NCBI GenBank assembly: GCA_946491915.1
Contig: CAMLYR010000021.1
Coordinates: forward strand, 1-19,480
Source: an uncultured Clostridium sp.
GTDB taxonomy: Bacteria > Bacillota_A > Clostridia > TANB77 > CAG-508
DNA: 19,480 nucleotides
Direction: 5' to 3'
A program made the translations under genes and the position numbers. A model generated the notes under the pieces. It had not been told where the DNA came from. It searched no databases and saw only the letters and a list, made by a program, of their open reading frames with translations. Below are positions 6,480 through 14,632 of this stretch, in pieces (within the stretch, counting starts at the first letter, position 1; each line of letters opens with the position of its first letter).

Positions 6480-7031
6480 TTATTCTTTATAAAAATCATA
6501 TTTATTGTCTTGAACTACTTCTTTTTTCTGCGTTTCAAACCATTTTGGTACTATGAAACAATATAATACAAAAATAATGATATTAAAGATGACTCCATTT
6601 GATCTAATTAATAAAGCATAATAATCATCTTTTTCCTCTTCCAAAGACTGTTGTGTAGATTCAATTGTTCCTTCCGTCGTTTCTTGTGAATCCGTTATTT
6701 CTGAATCATAATTCATAAAATTATTTTGAGAACTTACTCTTGATAGATTATTTTCATATTGCATCATTGCCATTGCAACAGTAAATATATTATAAATGAC
6801 AAGAACAGCTGTAAGAATATATGCTATTTTTTTTACAGTTTCTACATTAAATTTTTGCCATAAAATCTTTACAGCTATAAAAGCAATCATTATATTTTCT
6901 ACAAGATATATAATATAAGCAACAATTTCATTTATCTCTACGCCAATTGAACTTTTTACTATATTAATAATTACATTAAGAATGATATTAATGATAACTA
7001 ATACTATAACACTTTTTGCTATTTTTTTCAC
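6480..7031 (-). CDS. Uncharacterised four-helix membrane protein
   Basis: A 183-residue protein of no family I recognise. Hydrophobicity gives four transmembrane helices at about 5-26, 36-56, 68-90 and 146-163. A hydrophilic loop of about 55 residues (92-145), rich in Ser, Thr, Glu and Asn, lies between helices 3 and 4; with four helices and both ends basic (inside), that loop would also be inside or, less likely, outside. The start is GTG at 7031 with GGGGG 7-8 bases upstream. It has its own terminator, and two 26-base tandem repeats lie upstream in the promoter zone, suggesting regulated expression. Confidence 0.7.
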   Translation of the reverse strand: MKKIAKSVIVLVIINIILNVIINIVKSSIGVEINEIVAYIIYLVENIMIAFIAVKILWQKFNVETVKKIAYILTAVLVIYNIFTVAMAMMQYENNLSRVSSQNNFMNYDSEITDSQETTEGTIESTQQSLEEEKDDYYALLIRSNGVIFNIIIFVLYCFIVPKWFETQKKEVVQDNKYDFYKE

Positions 7032-7053
7032 TTTTTATCCCCCTCGTATATTT

Positions 7054-7105
7054 TATATCACTATCCTATACTTATAGTTTATATCATTATTCTATACTTA
7101 TATTT
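7054..7105 (-). repeat. Tandem 26-base repeat upstream of the 183-aa gene
   Basis: Two units, 7054-7079 and 7080-7105, match at 23 of 26 positions, sharing TATATCA and TATACTTATA. They directly adjoin each other and end about 20 bases before the GTG start of the minus-strand gene, where promoter or operator sites belong. The rest of the 192-base gap (7106-7223) is very T-rich; no clear terminator for the radical SAM gene was found there. Confidence 0.55.
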
Positions 7106-7223
7106 TTTATTCGTCAATCATTCTTCTTTATTTTTTATAAATTATTTTTCTTTATTTATTACTACTTAAGTCTTAAATATATTTCTATTATTCCAAATCA
7201 CCACATGAGTAATAAAATAAAAC

Positions 7224-8807
7224 TTATATCACTTCTAGTTCCTGATAATTTTCCATACATAATCTTTTTGCTTCTGGTTTCATAAATGTCAATCTTTCCG
7301 TTAGTCTTTGATAATGTTCTTTAGAATTTTCCAATACCTCCTCTAATTTACTAATTAGCTTACTTACATGCATATTATAATATTGTATTCCTTCTTGAAT
7401 TTCTTCTTCTGAAACCATATAATGTCCAAAATAAATTAAATTAAATAAATCTCTCCATTCATTTTCATCAAAAATCGCTTTTTCCATATATTGCTTAATA
7501 ATAGAATACGACGTATTTTCATACCATTTTTTTACGATATATTTTCTACTTTTTATCATATCTAGTAATTCTTTTGACAATCCAGATAATTCTTCTAAGG
7601 TTAATACATTTTCTTTTAAATAATCTTGGGTAACTCTAATAGCATAATACAAAACTGTATGATTTTCCTCTAAAATAGATGCGCCTGCATAATCTCTAAT
7701 ATGAATTGCTTTTGATCTAAGTACAGCTAATGGGTTAACCTCACTAATGATTCGAATTCTATAAAAATAGCCCTTATCTAATAAAGAATAAGAAATGATA
7801 TTGGTATATATATTAGAAATAATCTTCTCATAGGAATCTGTGTATAAATTATTTAAACCATACAACTGCTCATTTCCCCATGTAGCAATATTTCCATTGT
7901 AACTAATCAAAAAATCTAATCCCCACTCATCATTTTTATTTTTTACCAATGAAGGATTACTAAAAGAATTGTATTTCATATCATTATCAAAAAGTGTAAT
8001 TAATTGTTGTAAGTCTATATTTGGATTTTTTAAATTGACTTTTAAATTAGAATGAAATATTTGAGCAATTCCAATACTGATTTTATATCCGTCTGAAAAC
8101 TGTAAAGCATATCGATATAAACCAATTTTCAGAATTTCTTCATTATCTGATACATATTTTTGCTTATCTGTTCTTGTACATCCTGGATAATGTTTTATTA
8201 CTTTTTCAATAGAGTCATCACCTGTTAGTGTATGTAATTGTAATTCAAAATTTTCTTTATCTGCAAAGCAATTTTTGAATACATCTATAATATGAAAAAT
8301 GCAGTCAATTCCAATTTTAGCTATATGCCATTTATCCATACTGATTCTAAGAACTACTTTTGTTGGTGTTTTTCTTTGGCATAATGCTTCATACATTTCT
8401 TCAATCATATTCTTGCAGTTTTTCGCATCTGCTCCCCACATACCACTTGTCACAATCACAATTCTATCTGTTTTTGCTCTTTTAATTGTTTCTTTAATAT
8501 ATTCAAATTTTTTGAAAGGTTCTCCACCACCTAAAATAGATAAATAACCGTTGTTTGATCTATTGATAAATGTCATAAACTTTTCAAACCCTTCTTGTGA
8601 AAATTCATACTGTTCCCTTGGTAGATCATATCCTTCATTGTCAGACCTAAAAAAGCAGTGTGAACATTGAACATCACAAAACTTTGTAAAAAATACAAAA
8701 GCCATTGTTTTCCCTTTAAATTTTTTTAATTTGTCCTCACGGATTCTAACTTTTGTAACAATTTCCTGTATATATTTGTTAGGTTCATCAAAAATATTTT
8801 TCTGCAA
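7224..8807 (-). CDS. Radical SAM enzyme of unknown function
   Basis: A 527-residue radical S-adenosylmethionine enzyme. The [4Fe-4S] motif C44-x3-C48-x2-C51 lies in FTKFCDVQCSHCFF, the SAM-binding GGGEP motif is at residues 93-97, and a barrel strand RISMDKWH is at 154-161. The core spans about residues 35-270. The remaining 250 residues are not a cysteine-rich SPASM or twitch domain and match nothing I recognise. The start is TTG at 8807, supported by GGAGGG 7 bases upstream. It lies 17 bases after the phosphatase gene, the last gene of a three-gene unit. Cofactor chemistry is certain from the motifs; the substrate is unknown. No short precursor-peptide gene is seen nearby, which argues weakly against RiPP maturation. 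Confidence 0.88.
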   Translation of the reverse strand: MQKNIFDEPNKYIQEIVTKVRIREDKLKKFKGKTMAFVFFTKFCDVQCSHCFFRSDNEGYDLPREQYEFSQEGFEKFMTFINRSNNGYLSILGGGEPFKKFEYIKETIKRAKTDRIVIVTSGMWGADAKNCKNMIEEMYEALCQRKTPTKVVLRISMDKWHIAKIGIDCIFHIIDVFKNCFADKENFELQLHTLTGDDSIEKVIKHYPGCTRTDKQKYVSDNEEILKIGLYRYALQFSDGYKISIGIAQIFHSNLKVNLKNPNIDLQQLITLFDNDMKYNSFSNPSLVKNKNDEWGLDFLISYNGNIATWGNEQLYGLNNLYTDSYEKIISNIYTNIISYSLLDKGYFYRIRIISEVNPLAVLRSKAIHIRDYAGASILEENHTVLYYAIRVTQDYLKENVLTLEELSGLSKELLDMIKSRKYIVKKWYENTSYSIIKQYMEKAIFDENEWRDLFNLIYFGHYMVSEEEIQEGIQYYNMHVSKLISKLEEVLENSKEHYQRLTERLTFMKPEAKRLCMENYQELEVI

Positions 8808-8824
8808 AAAAATCCCTCCAATAA

Positions 8825-9349
8825 CTAAAATTTAATAATTTCACAAGTTTTAAAATGATAAGTAAATATATTGTTATTTTTAGGGATTCCTTTAAAGTAA
8901 CAACAAATCGCTGGAATGACTCCAGAATGTGTTACTAATAATACATTCTTTTTTTCATACATTTCTTTATATTCATCTAAAAAATTGTAAACACGGTTTA
9001 ATAATTGCTGAACCGTTTCAGCTTTATCATAGTGACAATTAAGCGCATAATTCCAAAATGAAGAACAATCAAAATCTTCTTTCCTCAATCCTTCAAATTC
9101 TCCAAAGTCTCTTTCAATCAGTCTAGAGTCTGTCATAACAGGTGTTTTATAATTACTAATAATTTCAGCCGTTTTCTTGGCACGAATTAAAGGAGACGAA
9201 ATAATTTTATAAAGATTTGTCTGACATAATAAATCTTTTGATATATTTGCTTCTTGTATTCCAAAATCATTTAATGGAATATCTGCCCTTCCCTGAATTT
9301 TATTTTTTAAATTCCAATCTGTTTTACCATGCCTAATCACATATAACAT
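8825..9349 (-). CDS. Histidine phosphatase family protein (phosphoglycerate mutase-like)
   Basis: A 174-residue histidine phosphatase superfamily member. The RHG motif R6-H7-G8 holds the phosphorylated histidine. R56 (SSPLIRAKKT), E79 (LIERDFGEFEG) and H141 (VTHSGV) complete the catalytic pocket. Family members are mostly phosphatases of small metabolites such as alpha-ribazole phosphate or sugar phosphates; mutase activity is less likely at this length. The frame is open upstream to 9397, but ATG at 9349 gives MLYVIRHGKT, the normal start of the family, with GAGG correctly spaced. It begins 7 bases after the 257-aa gene ends, so translation is likely coupled. Its place beside a radical SAM gene suggests it dephosphorylates that pathway's intermediate. 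Confidence 0.92.
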   Translation of the reverse strand: MLYVIRHGKTDWNLKNKIQGRADIPLNDFGIQEANISKDLLCQTNLYKIISSPLIRAKKTAEIISNYKTPVMTDSRLIERDFGEFEGLRKEDFDCSSFWNYALNCHYDKAETVQQLLNRVYNFLDEYKEMYEKKNVLLVTHSGVIPAICCYFKGIPKNNNIFTYHFKTCEIIKF

Positions 9350-9356
9350 AAAAACC

Positions 9357-10130
9357 TCATCTTCCCAATTTACTTTTCTCTTTTGTAGGAAATACACTAT
9401 CTATGACTTTTTTATCATCGTTTGTATCCCAATCAATAAAGGAAAATCCTTTTTGTGATAGCATATATTCTAAGCAAATCTCATCTATGCCGATATTTTT
9501 TAAATATCGTTCAAATTCTTCTATTTTTTCTTTGTAGGATTCAATTCCTCTAACCGTTTGTATAAAACCTTTTATCACTTTATCTTTATCTTCATTCGAT
9601 GGTACTCTTAATTCATCAATATGATAACGTCTTCCCCATCCTTCTCGAGAAGCACGTAAATAAATCGCATTGGAATTTTTATTAGATTTTTCAATTTCTC
9701 TATGGCTACAATTCCATACTTGCTCCACACTATGACTGTATTTAATAGAATTTATCCAATCTCTATTGTCAAAAGAAATTCTTCCTGTCACTACATCATG
9801 TCCATTTTGAAAAGGTTTCTTACAATACCAGACCTCTGAAAATCTATCCAAAAAGTCATTATCTAAACTAGCTTTAAATTTTTCTAAATCCTCCATTGAA
9901 CTAATGCAAAAATTAGGAAGTTTGAAACAATCATGTGAAGGAATAGAAGAAATAATATACATACCACTATTGGGATTAGATTTTAGTTCCTTTTCTATAT
10001 CGCTAATGAGTGTATTTACATGAAAAGCAGAATATCGGTGAATTTCATTTTCTAAATCTTCTTGCTTTTTTAAACCAAATACTACTAATACAAGATGCTT
10101 TTTCCATTTATTCGGTATGACTTGTCCCAA
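9357..10130 (-). CDS. Unrecognised 257-aa protein, first gene of radical SAM cassette
   Basis: No family recognised. The protein looks soluble, with a mixed hydrophobic/charged pattern and no membrane segment or signal. Notable stretches are an N-terminal beta strand KHLVLVVFGL, an aromatic/Cys-rich part around VWYCKKPFQNGHD, an arginine-rich segment YLRASREGWGRRYHIDE (about 157-173), and a late EICLEYMLSQKGFSFIDWDT followed by NDD (about 217-239). The basic patch and acidic end could form a phosphate/metal site, but that is speculation. An ATG at 10136 is only one base from GGGGG; the TTG at 10130 has 6-base spacing and is preferred. No strong promoter is evident in 10137-10228. Confidence 0.7.
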   Translation of the reverse strand: MGQVIPNKWKKHLVLVVFGLKKQEDLENEIHRYSAFHVNTLISDIEKELKSNPNSGMYIISSIPSHDCFKLPNFCISSMEDLEKFKASLDNDFLDRFSEVWYCKKPFQNGHDVVTGRISFDNRDWINSIKYSHSVEQVWNCSHREIEKSNKNSNAIYLRASREGWGRRYHIDELRVPSNEDKDKVIKGFIQTVRGIESYKEKIEEFERYLKNIGIDEICLEYMLSQKGFSFIDWDTNDDKKVIDSVFPTKEKSKLGR

Positions 10131-10228
10131 ATACATACCCCCTTTACGATTACACTATATTGTATGCTCTGACCTAAAATAATATGACTAAATTTTTTAC
10201 ATGATTTAAAAAATTTCTCCAAAAAGCC

Positions 10229-10264
10229 AAAAATAGCTTTACAACTTTTGTAAAGCTATTTTTT
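10229..10264. terminator. Terminator of the P-type ATPase gene
   Basis: A perfect 16-bp stem (10229-10244 with 10248-10263) has core TAGCTTTACAA and loop CTT. On the minus strand it is followed by T5. It begins 9 bases past the ATPase stop codon and separates that gene from the radical SAM cassette. The plus strand also has a T-run, so it could act in both directions. Confidence 0.85.
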
Positions 10265-10272
10265 ATTATGTT

Positions 10273-12891
10273 TTATCCTTTATTTCCTTCATGAATGGTA
10301 TGTTTTATCAATATTTTTTTATCTTTTTTTACAGTCATTTGATTCATTTTCTTCTGCAATTCCATAATTGGTATTGGCAATATTGAAATTCCTAATGTTA
10401 TCAACCATTGTGTTTGGGTTAAGTTTGTTACATTAAATATATCTGCTAAAGCAGGAATGAATACAACAATTGTCTGTACAAAGATTCCAAGTATAAAACT
10501 TCCTATTAAAAATTTATTCTCTAATATTCCCACTTTAAAAATGGATTTTTCACTTTTTATGTTAAAACTGTGGACAAGTTCTAATAGTCCCATACTGATA
10601 AATGCCATTGTTCTTCCAACTTCTACTCCATAATATTTATTTCCTATACTGAATGCAATTAATGTAAGCATACCTATCATGATACCTTCTAATATGATTT
10701 TGCTCCATAATCCATCTGCAAATATGCCTTTTTTTGAATTCACTGGTTTTCTTTCCATGATATCTTTTTCAGGTGGCTCTAATCCTATGGCAATTGCAGG
10801 TAAAGAATCGGTTACTAAATTGATCCATAATAATTGGATAGCCAATAATGGCGATTGAAGTCCTAAAACCAATCCCATAAAAATGGTTACAATTTCTCCT
10901 ATATTTGTTGCAATTAGAAAATGAATCGCTTTTCTGATATTATCATAAATATTTCTTCCTTGTTTGACAGCATCTACAATGGTTACAAAGTTGTCATCTA
11001 CTAAAATCATATCTGCTGCATTTTTGGCAACATCTGTCCCACCTTTTCCCATGGCAATTCCAATATCTGCACTTTTTAGTGCCGGACTATCATTTACACC
11101 ATCTCCTGTCATTGCTACAACTGCACCATTTTTTTGCCATGCTTTTACGATTCTGACTTTATGTTCCGGTGTAACTCTTGCAAAAACTGTATAATCTTGT
11201 ATTTCTTTTTCAAACTTTTCTTGGTTTAATTTATCTAGTTCTTCTCCTGTAATGGCTTTATCATTTTTTGAAAATATACCTATCTTTTCTGCAATTGCCT
11301 TTGCAGTTGCAATATGGTCTCCTGTTATCATGACTGTTTTTATTCCTGCTTTTTTACAAGTTTCTACTGCTTCTTTAACACCTTCTCTTGGAGGATCTAT
11401 CATACCAATTAATCCTACAAAAGTTAAATGATTTTCAATACTACTACTCTCTATTTTGTTTGGCAAATGATCTACTTCTTTATATGCCACAGCAATTACC
11501 CTTAATGCTTTATTGGCCATTTTTTCATTTTCTCTTGCTATTTTTTCTTTATATCCCCCTATACATTTATTTAATAATACATCTGGTGCCCCTTTGGTTA
11601 TCACTCTATATTTTCCGTTTTCTAATCTATGTATAGTTGTCATCATTTTTCTAGTTGAATCAAACGGAATTTCATTTACTCTTGGCATAGATTGATACAA
11701 TACATTTTTGTCCAATTTATTGATATAAGCAGCTTCTACTAATGCCATTTCTGTAGGCTCCCCAACAACTTCTACTTTCCCATTATTCATCTCTAACTTA
11801 CTATCTGTACACATAGTTGCCAATTCCATTGCAAAGTTTGGTTTTTCTGCTTTAATTTCTACTACTTTCATTTTATTTTGTGTTAATGTTCCTGTTTTAT
11901 CTGAACAGATAACATTACTACTTCCTAATGTTTCAACTGCTGGTAATTTTCGAATAATACTATTTCGTTTTGCCATTTTGGTTACCCCTATAGATAACAT
12001 AATTGTAACAATTGCTGGCAATCCTTCTGGTATGGCTGCCACAGCTAATCCCACAGAGGTCATAAACATTTCCATTGGTGGTATTTTTTTGATAATTCCA
12101 ATAACAAAAATGACTAAACAGATGATCAAACAAATGACGCCTAATATTTTTCCTACTTGATTTAATTTCTTTTGAATTGGTGTTTCTGGTGATTCATTTT
12201 CAATAATCATATTGGCTATTTTTCCAACTTTTGTATGCATTCCAATTTCTGTCACCACAACTTTTGCATGTCCATTTACTACTGTGCTTCCCATAAATAC
12301 CATATTGACAATATCTCCTAATGGTATTCCTTTTTTACAAATCACCGTTCCATCTTTTTCAACGGCTTCTGTTTCACCTGTTAAACTAGATTCTTCTACC
12401 TTAAAATTAAAATTTTCTATCATTCTACCATCTGCTGGTACACGATTTCCTGCTTCTAAGATAACCACATCTCCTACAGTTAATGTTTCTGATGGTACTT
12501 CTATTTCTTTTCCATTTCGAATGACTTTTGACATTTGTGGTGTCATTTTTTTCAAACTTTCAATTGATTTTTCTGCTTTTGCTTCTTGTAAGACCCCCAT
12601 AATGGCATTTAGAACAACAATTGCTATAATAATGATAGAATCAATATAATCATTTTCTCCTTGATACCAAGATACACCTGCTGATACAATGGATGCCATG
12701 ATTAAAATAATAATCATAAAATCATTAAATTGTTTAAAAAACTTGACAATAATTCCTTCTTTTTTGCTATTTTCTAATTCATTTTTGCCATATTGATTTT
12801 GTCTTTTTAAAACCTCATCATCACTTAATCCTTTATCAAAATCTGTATTAAGTGTTTTTTCAACTTCTTCTTTTCTAAGTGTTTCCCACAT
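10273..12891 (-). CDS. Calcium-type P-type ATPase (cation-translocating)
   Basis: An 872-residue P2-type ATPase close to bacterial Ca2+-exporting SERCA/PMR1-like pumps, acting in the cytoplasmic membrane. In order: N-terminal cation ATPase region (1-60), membrane helices from about 55-70 and 83-102, actuator motif TGET (171-174), ion-site helix with PEGLP (288-292), phosphorylation motif DKTGTLT with D331, nucleotide-binding domain (about 370-520), hinge motif MTGDGVNDSPALKSADIGIA, and a C-terminal bundle of six helices. PEGLP rather than CPC or CPx rules out a heavy-metal pump; ion specificity for Ca2+ rather than Mn2+, Na+ or K+ is by family resemblance. Full length. ATG start with AGGAGAG. 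Single-gene unit with its own terminator; the upstream DNA runs into the foldback element. Confidence 0.93.
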   Translation of the reverse strand: MWETLRKEEVEKTLNTDFDKGLSDDEVLKRQNQYGKNELENSKKEGIIVKFFKQFNDFMIIILIMASIVSAGVSWYQGENDYIDSIIIIAIVVLNAIMGVLQEAKAEKSIESLKKMTPQMSKVIRNGKEIEVPSETLTVGDVVILEAGNRVPADGRMIENFNFKVEESSLTGETEAVEKDGTVICKKGIPLGDIVNMVFMGSTVVNGHAKVVVTEIGMHTKVGKIANMIIENESPETPIQKKLNQVGKILGVICLIICLVIFVIGIIKKIPPMEMFMTSVGLAVAAIPEGLPAIVTIMLSIGVTKMAKRNSIIRKLPAVETLGSSNVICSDKTGTLTQNKMKVVEIKAEKPNFAMELATMCTDSKLEMNNGKVEVVGEPTEMALVEAAYINKLDKNVLYQSMPRVNEIPFDSTRKMMTTIHRLENGKYRVITKGAPDVLLNKCIGGYKEKIARENEKMANKALRVIAVAYKEVDHLPNKIESSSIENHLTFVGLIGMIDPPREGVKEAVETCKKAGIKTVMITGDHIATAKAIAEKIGIFSKNDKAITGEELDKLNQEKFEKEIQDYTVFARVTPEHKVRIVKAWQKNGAVVAMTGDGVNDSPALKSADIGIAMGKGGTDVAKNAADMILVDDNFVTIVDAVKQGRNIYDNIRKAIHFLIATNIGEIVTIFMGLVLGLQSPLLAIQLLWINLVTDSLPAIAIGLEPPEKDIMERKPVNSKKGIFADGLWSKIILEGIMIGMLTLIAFSIGNKYYGVEVGRTMAFISMGLLELVHSFNIKSEKSIFKVGILENKFLIGSFILGIFVQTIVVFIPALADIFNVTNLTQTQWLITLGISILPIPIMELQKKMNQMTVKKDKKILIKHTIHEGNKG

Positions 12892-12922
12892 ATACTTTCT
12901 CTCCTTTGTATGATATTTTTCC

Positions 12923-13144
12923 GTTTCGATATTTTTGCAGGTGAGGTGGTATGTATTATTTTTTGAATGTATTGATGAATGTGCCGTGGAGTAGATGTAT
13001 AAATTCTTAGTTTTTAATAAGTGAGGAAGCGCGAACAGCGAGAGGCTCGCTTATTAAAAACTTAGAAGTTATCATCTATGAAGCAAGCCGAGGAAATCAT
13101 GAAAAAAATAATACATACCACCTCACTTGCAAAAATATCGAAAC
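12923..13144. repeat. 222-bp non-coding foldback element (MITE-like)
   Basis: The outer inverted repeats are 42 bases each (12923-12964 and 13103-13144) and match at 41 of 42 positions, beginning GTTTCGATATTTTTGCA. A second inverted repeat lies inside (13004-13021 with 13050-13067, 17 of 18 pairs), and the apex holds AGCGAG/CTCGCT (13037-13051). TAGATG next to the inner arms also recurs in inverted form, so nearly the whole element can fold into one long hairpin. It has no reading frame and no obvious target-site duplication. It fills the space between the divergent ATPase and ytaF genes. Confidence 0.8.
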
Positions 13145-13261
13145 AGACACAGACATTATCTTGTCCTTCGTTTTTCTAATTGTATTCACATAGTATAATT
13201 TTATTACTGTTTTTTTAACATTTTTTTCTTATGTTCATATGATGTGGGTAGAGGTGTTTTT

Positions 13262-13924
13262 ATGTTACTTAACTGTTTATTTTTAGCAATCTCTAGTAGT
13301 ATCGATTCTCTAGGAATTGGTATTACATATGGAATTAAAAATACAAAAATAACTATGGGCGCTAAATCCATTTTATTTTTTATTAGCTTTATCATTTCCA
13401 TTATTTCCATATATTTTGGAAATTTGTTAAAATACATTTTCCCTGACTTTCTTATTCATTACTTAGGTAGTTTTCTTTTAATATTAATGGGATTATTTAT
13501 GTGTTTTCAATCATTAAAAAAAGCAAAACGAGATGATATTGTAAAAAATAGTAAAAATTTAGAAATGTCAGATACGGAAAAAATATATTCTTTTTTTATA
13601 AAATGTTTGGGGATTACGATAAAAATTATTAAGAATCCTAGTTCTTCAGATTTGGATAAATCCAATATTATCGATTCTAAAGAAGCTTTGTTTTTAGGAT
13701 TAGCACTTTCTTTAGATAGTTTTTGCATTGGAATTGGTTTTAGTATGTTAAATACCTTTTCTATTATATTTCCATTATTAACAAGTTGTTTTCAGTTATT
13801 TTTCTTAAGTCTTGGAAATTATTGTGGAAAAAAATTATATTCTTTTAGTAAATTACCTGATAACATTTGGTCAACAATTTCTGGTATTTTATTAATTATG
13901 ATTGGATTTTGTAAAATAATATAA
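13262..13924 (+). CDS. ytaF: Sporulation membrane protein YtaF-like
   Basis: A polytopic membrane protein of 220 residues in the YtaF family, related to MntP-type cation exporters. It has two homologous halves of three helices each. The repeated signature is SSSIDSLGIGITYG (11-24, D15) and ALSLDSFCIGIGFSM (148-162, D152); the paired aspartates would line an ion path. The halves are joined by a charged loop (about 85-140). YtaF is associated with sporulation in Bacillus, but its exact role is not established. ATG at 13262 is chosen over the upstream in-frame start at 13244 because AGAGGTG lies 5 bases before it. A TATAAT at 13194-13199 may be its -10 box, without a good -35. It fits with spo0A as part of a sporulation-capable genome. 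Confidence 0.88.
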   Translation: MLLNCLFLAISSSIDSLGIGITYGIKNTKITMGAKSILFFISFIISIISIYFGNLLKYIFPDFLIHYLGSFLLILMGLFMCFQSLKKAKRDDIVKNSKNLEMSDTEKIYSFFIKCLGITIKIIKNPSSSDLDKSNIIDSKEALFLGLALSLDSFCIGIGFSMLNTFSIIFPLLTSCFQLFFLSLGNYCGKKLYSFSKLPDNIWSTISGILLIMIGFCKII

Positions 13925-13965
13925 TCATTTGTCTATATAAACTTAATTTTATTTTTGTTTTTCCA

Positions 13966-13994
13966 TTGCTTTATGAAATAAAGCGTGATAGTAT
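13966..13994 (+). promoter_or_regulatory. Promoter of the 154-aa orphan gene
   Basis: -35 TTGCTT (13966-13971), 17-base spacer, -10 TAGTAT (13989-13994) preceded by TGA as an extended -10. Predicted start about 14001 leaves a leader of about 104 bases. Confidence 0.6.
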
Positions 13995-14000
13995 AGGAAC

Positions 14001-14104
14001 AAGTATCTAGCATTATGGTCATAAGCTATTATGTGACCTATGTAGTCTATTGCACTAGAATGTTCATTGTGTGATAGTTGCCTCAAAGGCAGAAAGGAGT
14101 TGCT
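14001..14104 (+). promoter_or_regulatory. Structured 5' leader of the 154-aa orphan gene
   Basis: Three stem-loops fill the leader: TAGC-TTAT / ATAA-GCTA (14008-14028); a 9-bp stem CTATTGCAC / GTGTGATAG (about 14047-14055 with 14070-14078, two G-U pairs) topped by AATG/CATT; and TGCCT/AGGCA (14079-14091) immediately before the ribosome binding site AAAGGAG. TCTAG (14006-14010) can pair instead with CTAGA (about 14055-14059), so alternative folds exist. I recognise no known riboswitch class. It may be an mRNA-level regulator of the downstream gene. Confidence 0.45.
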
Positions 14105-14569
14105 ATGAAAGAAGCGCGGTTTAAAAATCTTTCTTATAAAGAAAGGAGAAGCAGACTAGCAGCAGGACTGAAGAAAAAATCGAAAGGAATTTTATCTGAT
14201 AAAGAAATCGATATGATTGTAAGAAAACTCGATATCAATGTCCAATATAATCTGAAATTAGTCCGTTCTGCGGAAGAAATGCAGAAGGAATTAACTCTGA
14301 TTTGGTGTGAGCCTGACTTGTCAAAATCTCACATCTCTTATGTACGAGAAAATGGTAAAGTTTTATTGGGGAAAGCTGGATTAACCGTAATCAAACACAA
14401 TTGGGATCGGAGTCGGTTTCCGGATGATTTTCACTCACGTCCTATACTAGATGATGATGAAAAAACTGTTATTACCGTAGAAAAGCACTATATTTCTTTA
14501 TTTAAAGATGCTTATAAGGAAATTAAGAAAGTGTATCGGATTGTAATCTATATTCCAGAAACTATTTAA
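14105..14569 (+). CDS. Orphan 154-aa hypothetical protein
   Basis: No family recognised. The N-terminus is strongly basic (MKEARFKNLSYKERRSRLAA, then LKKKSKG), suggesting nucleic-acid or ribosome contact. The middle is mixed and ends in a hydrophobic strand RIVIYIPETI. No membrane segment. ATG at 14105 is preferred to an in-frame TTG at 14078 because AAAGGAG precedes it and 14078 lies in a leader hairpin. Codon use is visibly different from neighbours, with CGG, GCG, CTG and CTC codons rare elsewhere in the window, which hints at acquisition by transfer. Its own promoter, structured leader and GC-rich terminator form a self-contained module facing smc. Confidence 0.75.
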   Translation: MKEARFKNLSYKERRSRLAAGLKKKSKGILSDKEIDMIVRKLDINVQYNLKLVRSAEEMQKELTLIWCEPDLSKSHISYVRENGKVLLGKAGLTVIKHNWDRSRFPDDFHSRPILDDDEKTVITVEKHYISLFKDAYKEIKKVYRIVIYIPETI

Positions 14570-14587
14570 ATCTGTAGCAACGCAAAC

Positions 14588-14632
14588 TGAAAGAACGGAA
14601 GGGTTCACCTCTTCCGTTCTTTCAACTTTTTT
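14588..14632 (+). terminator. Terminator of the 154-aa gene
   Basis: A perfect 14-bp stem (14588-14601 with 14611-14624) has core GAAAGAACGGAAG and a 9-base loop, followed by ACTTTTTT. It is GC-richer than the other terminators here, in keeping with the unusual composition of the gene it ends. On the minus strand no T-run follows, so it may not stop smc transcription efficiently. Confidence 0.85.

Noticed and set aside
9350..9397. Apparent 40-base overlap of the histidine phosphatase frame with the preceding gene
   Set aside because: The family N-terminus MLYVIRHGKT begins at 9349 with a well-spaced GAGG; the upstream frame extension is not translated.
12923..13144. Hammerhead or other self-cleaving ribozyme in the foldback element (GATGA and CGAAAC are present)
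   Set aside because: The core CTGANGA is not present and stems do not arrange as in a hammerhead.
14078..14104. Upstream TTG start for the 154-aa gene
   Set aside because: It falls inside a leader hairpin and lacks a ribosome binding site, whereas the ATG at 14105 has AAAGGAG.
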